A stretch of 64,000 nucleotides of DNA from Palsa-504 sp963739135. GTDB taxonomy: Bacteria; Actinomycetota; Actinomycetes; Streptosporangiales; Streptosporangiaceae. The notes beneath the pieces were generated by a model. It did no database searches. It had not been told where the DNA came from and saw nothing but the letters and a program-made list of their open reading frames with translations. Both the position numbers and the translations under genes were made by a program. Numbering within the stretch: the stretch's first letter is position 1; every line of letters begins with the position of its first letter. Location: contig CAVTZG010000024.1 of NCBI GenBank assembly GCA_963739135.1, positions 1 through 64,000 on the forward strand, given 5' to 3'. Below, in pieces: positions 17,722 to 26,087 of this stretch.

Positions 17722-19455
17722 CTAGCGATGGCCGCGCAGGTCGTCCAGGAAGCTCCGGGCGGCGGAGACGGCGCCGGCCGTGCGGTTGACGGCCTCGGCG
17801 GCGGCGCGGGCCGCGGTCCCGGTCACGCCGGGCATGACCGCGACGGCGTCGGCGAACGGGTTGCCGGTTTCCTCCACGGTGCGGGTGCCGGGCGGGACGT
17901 GCACCCGGAACTCGTCCGGGTCGGCGGGCTCGGTGCTGATGTCGTCCAGCTCCCACCAGATCGCGAGCGCGTCGCCGGAGTAGGAGATCAGGCGGAGCAG
18001 GCAGCCGGTCTCGGCGTCGATGATCGCGTCGGCGATGGCGTCGGGGAACAGCAGAGGCCCCACGACCAGGCCCGCGCCGCAGGGTACGCGGGTCACGCGG
18101 AGCTGGCGGGCGGGACGGCCACGGTAGGTGAGTTCCGTGCCGCCGGACAGGCGGCCGCGGAGCAGCCAGCACGCGTCGGCCAGGAACATGATCTGGTGCC
18201 CCAGCGGGGCGGCCGGACCAACCTGGATCCAGTCCTGGTAGACCTGCCAGCGGCGCTCGCCGTCGCAGGCGATCGTCGTCGGGGCCCCGCGGCCCGGGCG
18301 AGGCGAAAAATAGTCGAGGCGGTACCGGTCCGGGCCGCTGACGCGCAGCCGGGCGTCCGTGCGGGCCACGTTCATGCCGCGGGCCATCGTGTCGAGGAGG
18401 TCGGCGAAGCCGCCGCTCCCGGCGGCGCGGAGTCTTTCCGGCACCCAGGCCGCCATGGCGGCCTGGTCGCGCCACTGCCGCACCGTGACACCGAGGTCAC
18501 GGGGCTCGCCGCTACGGTAGAGCAGGTCAAGCACCTCGTCGGGCGGTGGCGAGGCGTCGGCCGGCTCGAGCGGGGCCGGGTCGGGCGACGGCATCGCCTC
18601 CGGCTGCTGGCCGGCCGCGCCGCGACCGGGCCGGTGCGGCGCATGCCTGATCAGCACGTCGAGGCCGCCCCCCACCCGGTCCATGGTGGCCCAGTCAGGA
18701 CCTCTGACCGTTTTCCCCGGGGTTTCGCTGCGGTGGCTGCCCAGCGGCACCGCGAACCGGACGGGATCGGCTGCCTCCGGCGGGTTCATCGTCACGTCGG
18801 TCAGCTCGGTGCGGGCGACCAGCTCGCCCCCGGACGTCTCGATCCGGCGAAGCAGGATGCCGAGCTCCGCGTCCACGGCGACCTCGACGCGGTCGTGGGA
18901 CCGGTGGCCGGGATCGGAGCTGAGGACATCGCGCCGCGGCGTGGCAGCGACGGCGATCGCGTCGCGGCCGGCGACGGTCACCGGGCCCAGCTCTTCCAGG
19001 GTGTACCCGCCGAGCAGGCAGGACGGGCAGAACAGCTCGGGCACCGGCGGATAGGCGCCGTTCACCTCGACCGGGAGCGGCGGGGGACCGCCCGTAGCCG
19101 ACGGCCGCCACGACCAGCCGCGCTCGCCGTCGTTGCCCTCGGCGGCCTCTCCCCCGGCGTCCCGGCCGGGAACCGAGCCCTCAAGGCGCCACCGCCAGCC
19201 CGGGCCGATCAGCAGCGTCCCGCGCCACGAGTAGCGGCCGTCGTCTTGCTTCTGCGCCGACCAGGCGCGGTGCCAGCGGGACCACTCCTCCTCTTGCGTC
19301 TGCGCCGGCCGGGGGCGGTACCAGCGGGGCGGCTCCTCGCGCGACAGGCGCGGGAGCAGCTCCCGGTCGGTCTCGGAGCGCACCTCGGCGGACAGGGACA
19401 GGCGGGTCCAGTCGGCCCGGTAGAGCAACCCGATCACTTCTGGCAGGCGGGCCAT
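17722..19455 (-). CDS. Large protein with two LolA/LppX-like beta domains
   Basis: A 577-residue intact frame without a signal peptide or membrane segment. Two halves repeat the same plan: strand-rich stretches ending in an acidic proteolysis-free tail (DAELGILLRRIETSGGELVA, near 235-255) and (DAETGCLLRLISYSGDALAI, near 500-520), each preceded by GRDA/GRPARQL-type turns and DGERRWQVY. This is the pattern of actinobacterial outer-membrane-lipoprotein-carrier-like (LolA superfamily) proteins. CPSCLLG near 165 contains a CxxC. Its function is unknown. It is the main intact gene between att copies C and D and so probably element cargo. A longer frame on the opposite strand is a GC shadow. Confidence 0.65.
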   Translation of the reverse strand: MARLPEVIGLLYRADWTRLSLSAEVRSETDRELLPRLSREEPPRWYRPRPAQTQEEEWSRWHRAWSAQKQDDGRYSWRGTLLIGPGWRWRLEGSVPGRDAGGEAAEGNDGERGWSWRPSATGGPPPLPVEVNGAYPPVPELFCPSCLLGGYTLEELGPVTVAGRDAIAVAATPRRDVLSSDPGHRSHDRVEVAVDAELGILLRRIETSGGELVARTELTDVTMNPPEAADPVRFAVPLGSHRSETPGKTVRGPDWATMDRVGGGLDVLIRHAPHRPGRGAAGQQPEAMPSPDPAPLEPADASPPPDEVLDLLYRSGEPRDLGVTVRQWRDQAAMAAWVPERLRAAGSGGFADLLDTMARGMNVARTDARLRVSGPDRYRLDYFSPRPGRGAPTTIACDGERRWQVYQDWIQVGPAAPLGHQIMFLADACWLLRGRLSGGTELTYRGRPARQLRVTRVPCGAGLVVGPLLFPDAIADAIIDAETGCLLRLISYSGDALAIWWELDDISTEPADPDEFRVHVPPGTRTVEETGNPFADAVAVMPGVTGTAARAAAEAVNRTAGAVSAARSFLDDLRGHR

Positions 19456-19643
19456 GGCGGCACCATCCGGGGCGAGTCGGTTGCGGGGGGCCGGATCGCC
19501 ACCCGTTCGGTTTCAATTTATGCTCTTTGCCGGCCTTAGGCCCGCATGGCTTGCGGTGGCGCACAGGGGGCGGGATTGGCGCTTGCCGGGCCGTTGCGTG
19601 AGGCCTGGCGTCGGCCGTGGGGGCCACCCACGGAGGTGATGAG

Positions 19644-19778
19644 TTGACTGACGCTCCGGCTGAGGAATTCCTCGAACTCGACGGCGGCCGTGTCCATCTG
19701 CTCCGCGGCGGGCGAACGGCGGCGGCTTCGGGCCGGGATACCTGGTCAGGCTGGAGTGCCGCGCGACCGGGCCAGGCC
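19644..19778 (+). pseudogene. Alpha/beta-hydrolase N-terminal fragment
   Basis: TTG 19644 follows a strong ribosome site (GGAGGTGATGAG) and opens TDAPAEEFLELDGGRVHLLR and GGR, the opening strands of an alpha/beta-fold hydrolase, but the frame drifts to non-homologous sequence and stops at 19778. Everything from the oxyanion loop onward is lost. Confidence 0.45.
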
Positions 19779-19942
19779 TGACCGGTTCGAGCTTGGCCAG
19801 CCAGGGCTTCTGGCGGCGCTTGCGGCGCTCTGCGAAACGCTCGGCCGGGTCATCGCGGCCACCATGCGAGAGGGTGCCGCATCGATGCGGTAGGCAGGCT
19901 GACCAGCCGGGCCAAATCGAACGTTTCCGCAGGTGAGGTTAT

Positions 19943-19985
19943 GTGGGGCGGGTGGGGCTCGAACCCACGACCGGCGGATTATGAG
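19943..19985 (-). repeat. att-like copy of the tRNA 3' part (copy D)
   Basis: 43 bases identical to the tRNA 3' end, ending TTATGAG. It would be the left end of the outermost element, whose right end is the tRNA at 36244 with its integrase. The following arm shares CTAGCTGCAC and the GGTCCACG repeat with the others but is otherwise the most divergent. Confidence 0.85.
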
Positions 19986-20079
19986 AAATACGGCCACGAG
20001 CACCGTGTGCGCTAGCTGCACAGATGACATGGATCATCGCATTGACAGCACTCGCTGCGCTGGGATTATCCGGCGCGCC

Positions 20080-20099
20080 GCTCCACGAACCGGTCCACG
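20080..20099 (+). repeat. Integration-arm direct repeat (copy D)
   Basis: GCTCCACG-AACC-GGTCCACG, with one change in the first unit compared with the other arms. It lies about 95 bases after att copy D, the same distance as in copies B and C. Confidence 0.7.
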
Positions 20100-20144
20100 C
20101 GGGGCGGCAGGCAATACCCCTGACCGTAACCCAGCGTCACCTGC

Positions 20145-20460
20145 CTAAGACTTGGCGGAACCAGAGGATCGCAGCCTCGCCGAGCTTCCGGATGACGTCG
20201 TCGACCAAGCGACTGTGGTGAATGCAGTCGCGTAGCTCGGCGAGCTGACCGAACCGCCCGACAAGTATCTCCTTCGTGCCGAAGCGGCTTTCGAACTCGG
20301 GCCAGAGCGCCTTGTTGGTGATCGTGTCCTGCAGTTCTCGGAGATCGAAGAACTCAAGCTGTCCCTTCCCGGCAGCGATATGTAATGGTCGGAGCTGACG
20401 GCGGGATCCTTCCGGGCTGCGGTCTAGAGCCGGTCTTTTACCCGCTCCTGGACCTGGTAC
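20145..20460 (-). pseudogene. C-terminal fragment of a Swt1-type HEPN-like protein
   Basis: The minus strand reads LHIAAGKGQLEFFDLRELQD, TITNKALWPEFESRFGTKEI, then LVGRFGQLAELRDCIHHSRL and ends WFRQVLGR with stop TGA at 20145-20147. The LRDxIxHSR segment is an R-X4-H-like HEPN core, and FDLRELQDTITNKALWP is typical of Swt1-family or nearby HEPN proteins. Only about 85-100 residues remain and no start is visible. Confidence 0.5.
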
Positions 20461-20481
20461 GGCAGGCGGGACATGTTGCCG

Positions 20482-20794
20482 TCAAGACCAGTCGGCGATG
20501 ACGCGGCGGATGCCGAGCTCTACCTCCTCGATCTGGGCGTCCAGCTCACGAAGTAGGGGAGGGAGGTCGAGACGCTCCTTGACGAGCAGATCCTCGATCG
20601 CGGCCTGGAGGGTTCTCTGGCGTTCCGCGAGAAACGCCTCAAAGTCGTCCCGCGTGAACGGATCGCGGAGCAGGATGTCGAACGCGGCGGGCGAGATGAG
20701 GTGGCGAGATGAGGTGGGTCTCAAGGGTGGCACGCACCGTCGATTCGCCGTTCTCCGCGATGAACTCCGGCATGTCATAGTTCCCGGTGGTCAT
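20482..20794 (-). pseudogene. Hypothetical protein broken by a 13-bp tandem duplication
   Basis: From ATG 20794 the frame reads MTTGNYDMPEFIAENGESTV and RATLETHLIS, then shifts. The other frame resumes ISPAAFDILLRDPFTRDDFE, FLAERQRTLQAAIEDLLVKE and a coiled-coil-like LRELDAQIEEVELGIRRVIA. At the joint, CACCTCATCTCGC occurs twice in direct succession (about 20694-20719). Removing one copy restores a single frame of about 96 residues. The start overlaps the ClC stop codon (ATGA), so the two were co-translated. Function unknown; the fragment downstream may belong to the same operon. Confidence 0.6.
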
Positions 20795-22185
20795 GTCTGA
20801 CCGTCGCCTGGGTCTGCGGTCGCGGTGGCGTGCGAGGGTGCGGCGGGCTGGGGCTCAGTGGCGGGCGGGGTGGGCGCGGCGGGGGCGCGGGTCGCCGATA
20901 GCGTCTTGATGGTGAGGTAGGCGACCACGACGGCGACGATGATCAGCGGGGCGGTGGCGATTCCGGCCTTGGAGGTCAGCAGCAAGGTGATGATGGTCGC
21001 GGACAGCGGGAGTTCCAGGATGGACACGGCCGTGGCGGCCATCAGCACGGCCACCGCGGGGGTCTCGGAGAACCCGGGCAGGTGCGCGGCGAGCAGGCCC
21101 CCGGCCGCGCCGAGGAACAGGGCCGGGAAGGTCGGGCCGCCGCGGAAGTTGCCGAGTGAGATACCCCAGGCCAGGCCCTTGAACAGGAGCAGGAACGCCA
21201 GGGTGGACAGGGACACGGCGGTGCCCTGTTTGATCAGGGAGCCGAAGGCGTCCTGGCCGGAGAACAGCACGGTATCGGCGGGCTGGTGGGTGATCTGGGC
21301 GAACCCGATGGCCAGGCCGGCGACGGCCAGCGCGGCCGCCGGGATCAGCAGCCAGGGCTGCCTGGCGACTACTTGTGCTGACCGGCGGGCCAGGTCGCGG
21401 ATGGCGAAGACGGCCAGGGCGGCGGCCATTGCGAGCAGGATGGCCCAGCCGAACTCGGCGGCGGTCAGCGTGGAGAACGCGGGCAGCGAGATGGGGCTCA
21501 GCGCGTAGGCGGCGGAGCTGAGGCCGGTCCAGTGGCCCATGCCGATGAAGATGACCGAGCCGATCCCGGCGGACATCAGGCCCGGCAGCAAGATCAGCGG
21601 CAGCATCGCCCCGCCGAGCCCGGCGGCCTCGATCAAGATGATCGCGCCGATGACCGGCGAGCCGAAGACGGTGGCGATCGCGGCGAACGCCGCGCTGGCG
21701 GCGAGCACCGCCATGGCCTGGTCAGGGATGTCTTTCCTGACCCGGCGCACGGCCAGGACCGCCAGGCCGGAGCCCAAGGCGATGAGCGGGGCTTCTGGTC
21801 CCAGCACCAGACCCAGGCCGAGGGTGGCCAGCGCGGCCAGCAAAATGCCCGGCAGATCGGCGGGCTGGGTGGCGCCGGCCTTGATCCCCTCATACGGGAT
21901 GTGCCCGCCGTGGCCGGGCAGCCGGATGATCGCGACGGCCGCCAGCACCCCGGCCACCGCCAGCACCGGCAGCGGCCACCACCAGGGGACCGGATGCAGT
22001 CCCAGTCCGCTGGGCAGGTGCTGGTACACCTCGGTCTGGATCCAGTGGACCAGTTCCAGGAAGCACCACGAGGCGAACGAGACCAGCACGCCGATCACCG
22101 CGGCCAAGACGAGCAGGACCCGGTAGGGCTTGCTCCGCATCGTCGCACCCGGATCGGCCGGGGCAGCGGCCGCCGGCTCACTCAC
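20791..22185 (-). CDS. ClC-family chloride channel/transporter
   Basis: A 464-residue membrane protein with about 10-12 hydrophobic segments and a proline/alanine-rich cytosolic tail. ClC selectivity-filter motifs are visible but divergent: GGHIP at 93-97 (canonical GSGIP), GPEAP at 129-133 with Glu131 as the gating/proton glutamate (canonical GREGP), and GGPTFPALFLG (canonical GxFxP) near 340. It lacks C-terminal CBS domains. The GPEAP form occurs in a distinct prokaryotic subgroup. It starts the operon with the frameshifted small gene, overlapping by four bases. Confidence 0.9.
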   Translation of the reverse strand: MSEPAAAAPADPGATMRSKPYRVLLVLAAVIGVLVSFASWCFLELVHWIQTEVYQHLPSGLGLHPVPWWWPLPVLAVAGVLAAVAIIRLPGHGGHIPYEGIKAGATQPADLPGILLAALATLGLGLVLGPEAPLIALGSGLAVLAVRRVRKDIPDQAMAVLAASAAFAAIATVFGSPVIGAIILIEAAGLGGAMLPLILLPGLMSAGIGSVIFIGMGHWTGLSSAAYALSPISLPAFSTLTAAEFGWAILLAMAAALAVFAIRDLARRSAQVVARQPWLLIPAAALAVAGLAIGFAQITHQPADTVLFSGQDAFGSLIKQGTAVSLSTLAFLLLFKGLAWGISLGNFRGGPTFPALFLGAAGGLLAAHLPGFSETPAVAVLMAATAVSILELPLSATIITLLLTSKAGIATAPLIIVAVVVAYLTIKTLSATRAPAAPTPPATEPQPAAPSHATATADPGDGQT

Positions 22186-22348
22186 CGAGGTGCCTTGCGC
22201 CCGGCCGCCGGCGTCGGGCCGGCGTGCGGCTCAGCGGCGCCCGGCCTTCGGGCGGCCGGGTTGCCGCGCACCCGGCCGTCTCCCGGAATGGGTGCGCGGC
22301 TGTGGGTGCGGTCTTAGATGTCGGCGGTGGCTTCAACTTTGCCTTCTT

Positions 22349-23236
22349 TCACGGCGGCCTGAAACGCGGCAATTTCTTGAGGGCAGCCCGGAACGATAGG
22401 TTCCGCTCCTGCCACACGATGCCGGCCACCGCGCCCAGGATGATCACCACCCCGATGGCGATCAGCCAGGACATCAGGGCAAAGACCACGCCGATCGGCC
22501 CGTACTTCTTGTCATCCGAGATCACCGTGCCGGAGAAGATGACCGAGAAGACTGCCTCCATGCCCACCCAGAACACGGCGGTGGCCACGGCGGCCGGGAA
22601 CAGGTCCCGCCAGGAGATCCGTCGCGCCAGCAGGAACCAGATCGTGAACCACCAAAAGCCGGTGAGCGCCACCAGGCCGGTGACCGCGAGCAGTACCGGG
22701 CCGCCCGCGCCGCGCAGCCCGGGCCCGGCCCAGCCGGCCAGCACCGAGCAGCTCACCAGCACCGCCAGCCAGATCAGCCTGCGAGGCATGTCCCTGGCCC
22801 CCCGCCGGTCCAGCTCGAAGGCCCGCTCGTACAGCTCCTGAATCGCCGCGCCCGCAGCAATGCCGCCCAGGATGAAGAACACCCAGGCGGTCCCGGTGAC
22901 GGCGCTGGAGGTAGCCGCCGAGGAGGTGAACAGGCCGCCGACATCGGCGGCGGCCTGCTGGTTCAGGCCCAGGCGCCGGGCCAGTCCGCTGGCCACCGAC
23001 CGGCCGGCCAGGGCATTGGCGACGATCAGGAACGGGAAGAAGCACAACAGCAGCGTGGCCGCGAAGAGCATGCCCCGGTTGATGAAATCCATCGCGTCCA
23101 GCCGGCGCCACAGATGCTCAGCCGATGAGCCGGCATACTTCCCCTTGGCGGCCTCGATGCCGTGCCGGACACGCTGGCCGCGCCCGCCGTCCGCGGCAGC
23201 TCCCGGCGATTCCCCATCCTGGCCGGCGGACGCCAT
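22349..23236 (-). CDS. YihY/BrkB-family inner membrane protein
   Basis: 295 residues with six hydrophobic segments. The family pattern DFINRGMLFAATLLLCFFPF near 49-68, the GIAAGAAIQELYERAFEL loop and the C-terminal LMSWLIAIGVVIILGAVAGI are typical of YihY/virulence-factor-BrkB proteins, whose biochemical role is unknown (they are often misnamed RNase BN). The charged N-terminal 45 residues precede the first membrane segment. It follows the ClC gene upstream by about 160 bases on the same strand and may share a promoter. Confidence 0.88.
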   Translation of the reverse strand: MASAGQDGESPGAAADGGRGQRVRHGIEAAKGKYAGSSAEHLWRRLDAMDFINRGMLFAATLLLCFFPFLIVANALAGRSVASGLARRLGLNQQAAADVGGLFTSSAATSSAVTGTAWVFFILGGIAAGAAIQELYERAFELDRRGARDMPRRLIWLAVLVSCSVLAGWAGPGLRGAGGPVLLAVTGLVALTGFWWFTIWFLLARRISWRDLFPAAVATAVFWVGMEAVFSVIFSGTVISDDKKYGPIGVVFALMSWLIAIGVVIILGAVAGIVWQERNLSFRAALKKLPRFRPP

Positions 23237-23671
23237 TGCCTACGGCTTGTCCGCCGGGGCCAACGGCGCAGATTCCGCTGCCTGCCCGAGGTGTCCGGGG
23301 CTGCCGGGATCACCGCCGCTGGCGGCATGCCGTGTTGATGCAGCCTCGAGCGTCATCTCGCCCTCCTCACCCCAGCATGGCGTGAGCTTGGTTCACCCTG
23401 CAAGCCCAAACCGTCCGGGCCTGCCGCACCAGGTCAGAGAGGTCGGCCGATCTGTCCGGGATCTAGGTCCGACTCCCGGCCTTGATCCCCGCTTTGAATG
23501 GCTTTCCTCGTTACGGGAACCGCCATGGGTCCGTCGGGATGTTCGTTTGGACGGACCGTTGCATCGTCAGAGTTCGACCGGGCGCGGTGGGCACAACAGG
23601 ACCCGCGGATTAAGAGCCGGCTCGGTAAGTATTGGGCCCGGCTGAGTCCGTCCGCTGGGTCAGGTGGCGGC
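23237..23671. other. Intergenic, one dyad only
   Basis: About 430 bases with no gene. GGTCCGTC-N14-GACGGACC (23528-23557) is a dyad with 8-base arms that could be an operator or a weak terminator for the flavoprotein gene ending at 23672. Confidence 0.4.
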
Positions 23672-25084
23672 TCATTCCGGGTGGCCGAGGTAACTCCAGG
23701 CGGGCGGGAATTGCCCGATGCCGATGGTGCGGCAGACCTTCTGGGCGGCCATGCTGACCGCCTCGGTGAAGGTCGGGTAGGCGAATTGCATTTCGGCGAG
23801 CTGCTCGACGTTCATGCCCGCACGCATGGCGGTCGCGACGACCTGGACGGTTTCGGCCGAGTATTCGCCGAGCACGTGGGCGCCGAGAATGAGGTGGCTG
23901 TGCCGGTCGGCGATGAGCTTGCAAAAGCCGTCGGGGTGGCCGTCTGCCACGGGCCGGACGAGGTCGTCGTACCGGGCGATTCCCACCGCGATGTCGTGAT
24001 CGCCAGCGGCCTGGTCCTCGGTCAGGCCGACGGTGCCGTATTCGGGGTCGGTGAAGCTGCCGCTGGGCACCACGTCGCGGCCGGGCTGGCGGGTGGGGCC
24101 GCGGTCGGCGTTCCACGCCGCGATGCGGCCTTCGATCCTGGCACTCTGGACCAGCTTGGACCGTCCGTTGACGTCGCCGACGGCGAAGATGTGCCCGACG
24201 TTGGTCCGCAGGTAGTCATCGACCGGGATGGCTCGCGGGTTGCTGGTGACTCCGGCGGCGTCAAGATCGAGGTTGTGCAGGTTGGCGGGCCAGCCGACGG
24301 CGGCGAATGCGGCGTCTGCCGTTGCGTGATCGGCCGGGCCGCCGCGGGTGAACTGGATGCTGACCTGCTCGCCGCTGCATTCCAGGGCCTGGACCTTCGC
24401 GCCGGTGATGACCTTGATGCCTTTGGTCTCAAACGCCTGGCCTAGCGCGGTGGAAATGCTGGTGTCAGCGCCGGGCACGAGCCGGGGGCCGGCTTCGATG
24501 AGCCGGACATCGGCTCCGAGGTCGGCGAAGACCGATGCTATCTGGCAGCCGGTGTCGGCTCCGCCGATGACCGTGACCTGGTGCGGCAGGGCTTTGAGGG
24601 ACCAGATGTCGTGATAGGTCAGCGCGAGTTCACCGCCCGGCACCGGCAGTGGAGCCGCGCGGCAGCCGACCGCGATGACGATGCGGTCTGCGTGCCAGCT
24701 GCGGCCGTCTTCGGCACGCGCGGTGTGCGAGTCGGTGAACCGGACGGGGCCAAGATGCTCGTTCAGGTCGATCCCGTTGCGGCGCAGGTGGCCGGCGATG
24801 TCTTTCTTGTCGTGGGCGTAGCGGGCGACCCGGGCGGTGTTGGCCAGGACCGCGTCGAGATTGGGGACCGGCCGGGGGCCTTCCAGGCCGAAGCGCTCCC
24901 ATGAGGACCAGTCCCGGGCCAGCCGGGCGGCCCGGGCCAGGGTGCGGACCGGCGCCGGCCCGTGGTTCAGGTTGGTCCCGCCGACCTGCCCGGCTTCGAG
25001 CAGCGTGACGTCGGCGCCCAGCTCTCGCGCCTGTACTGCTGCCGCGAGGCCGCCGGGGCCGCCGCCGACCACCAGCAGCCTCAT
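23672..25084 (-). CDS. Pyridine-nucleotide-disulfide-oxidoreductase-fold flavoprotein lacking the redox cysteines
   Basis: 470 residues with the lipoamide dehydrogenase/mercuric reductase fold: FAD-binding GGGPGG at 7-12, a second dinucleotide motif VIGGADTGCQIASVFADLGA near 172-191, the FAD GD motif IFAVGDVNGRSKL, and a C-terminal dimerisation domain. At the redox-disulfide position the CxxxxC motif is GGTNLNHGPAP (35-45), so Asn38 and Pro43 replace both cysteines. The active-site His of the HPT motif is Tyr436 (AYPTFTE). It cannot do dithiol chemistry and is more likely an NAD(P)H:acceptor reductase or transhydrogenase-like enzyme. Its ATG overlaps the cyclase stop (ATGA), so the two are coupled. 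Confidence 0.85.
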   Translation of the reverse strand: MRLLVVGGGPGGLAAAVQARELGADVTLLEAGQVGGTNLNHGPAPVRTLARAARLARDWSSWERFGLEGPRPVPNLDAVLANTARVARYAHDKKDIAGHLRRNGIDLNEHLGPVRFTDSHTARAEDGRSWHADRIVIAVGCRAAPLPVPGGELALTYHDIWSLKALPHQVTVIGGADTGCQIASVFADLGADVRLIEAGPRLVPGADTSISTALGQAFETKGIKVITGAKVQALECSGEQVSIQFTRGGPADHATADAAFAAVGWPANLHNLDLDAAGVTSNPRAIPVDDYLRTNVGHIFAVGDVNGRSKLVQSARIEGRIAAWNADRGPTRQPGRDVVPSGSFTDPEYGTVGLTEDQAAGDHDIAVGIARYDDLVRPVADGHPDGFCKLIADRHSHLILGAHVLGEYSAETVQVVATAMRAGMNVEQLAEMQFAYPTFTEAVSMAAQKVCRTIGIGQFPPAWSYLGHPE

Positions 25085-25767
25085 GGCGCTGCCTCGGCGG
25101 AGACGGCCTGGCCGGGGCCGTGGCCGCCGAGGGGCCTGAGGATGACCCGGGCCGGCGCCCCGTCACTGCCGTGCAGTTTGACCGGCAGGCAGATCATCTC
25201 GTACCGGCCGCCGGTCACCGGTGACAGGTCCAGTCCCTCGATGATCCAGATACCGGCCTGGAGCAGGATCTTGTGGACCTTGGCCCCGTCGGAGCGGTAC
25301 CCGCCGACGGACAGGTAATCGATCCCGACGGTCCGCACCTTCGTCTCGGCCAGGTGCAGGGCGGCCTGCTCGGAGATGTACACGAAATCCTCGACGAAGC
25401 TGTCGCTGCGCCAGCACCGCGCCGAGTTCGACGTCCGGAACAGTACACGCTCCCCGGCCTGCAGCCGGTGCTGGCGGATCTCATCCGCGGTGATCTCGCG
25501 GGGATGCTCGATCTGGATCACCCGGGCCTCGCCCAACGTCGCGGTCAGCGGCATCTCATCCAGCCCGGCCGCTTCGTGAAGGAAGTGCACCGGCCCGTCC
25601 ATGTGGGTGCCGGTGTGCACCCCCATGGCCAGGTGGGAGACGTTGCAGTCATCGCCGTGCCCCAGGTCCATCACCCGCTCCAGCACGATCGGCGGATTGT
25701 CAGGCCAGTGCGGCATGCCATGCCTGACGGTTACCGACACGTCTATCCAATCCGTCATCTCAGGCAT
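25081..25767 (-). CDS. Cyclase/kynurenine-formamidase-family metal hydrolase
   Basis: 228 residues from ATG 25767, which has GGAGGGC 7 bases upstream; the open frame extends further but without homology. HTGTHMDGPVHF (residues about 48-59) is the metal-binding HGTHxDxPxHF signature of the cyclase family. GIDYLSVGG and the terminal LPVKLHGSDGAPARVILRPL are also family-typical. Members hydrolyse formyl-kynurenine, isatin or related cyclic amides; the substrate here is unknown. It is the first gene of a two-gene operon with the cysteine-less flavoprotein and is divergent from a zinc dehydrogenase. Confidence 0.88.
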   Translation of the reverse strand: MPEMTDWIDVSVTVRHGMPHWPDNPPIVLERVMDLGHGDDCNVSHLAMGVHTGTHMDGPVHFLHEAAGLDEMPLTATLGEARVIQIEHPREITADEIRQHRLQAGERVLFRTSNSARCWRSDSFVEDFVYISEQAALHLAETKVRTVGIDYLSVGGYRSDGAKVHKILLQAGIWIIEGLDLSPVTGGRYEMICLPVKLHGSDGAPARVILRPLGGHGPGQAVSAEAAP

Positions 25768-26087
25768 CACAACTGCCCTCCGCGCCATTGTCCGGGTCCG
25801 CCGCCACACAGGATCCGCCGTGCCGGTCCCGGCCAGATGCGCCGGCCGAGGCACCCGCATGAGGGAGTGCCTCAGCCAAGCCACGGCGGGTGACCGGGCA
25901 GACCGGCGGCCCGCCTGGATGCCGGACGATACGGGCCGTCTTGCTCGGATGCTACTTGCGCAGCCGGCCGTTGTCACCACGGCGTTTTCTCGCCCGGCAA
26001 CCGTCCAAGACCTCGGCACCTGAGAGGAGCTAGCCAGCGTCCGGCAGGTGGTCGAAGGGATCTCGGCTTCGTGGTTATTGTGAGGGT

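Noticed and set aside
17578..19539. 653-codon open frame on + over the LolA-like gene
   Set aside because: Arg/Gly/Ala-rich composition without any domain; mirrors the real minus-strand gene.
10441..19985. Additional tRNA genes at the four att copies
   Set aside because: Only the 3' part is present; the acceptor 5' strand, D-arm and 5' anticodon stem are missing.
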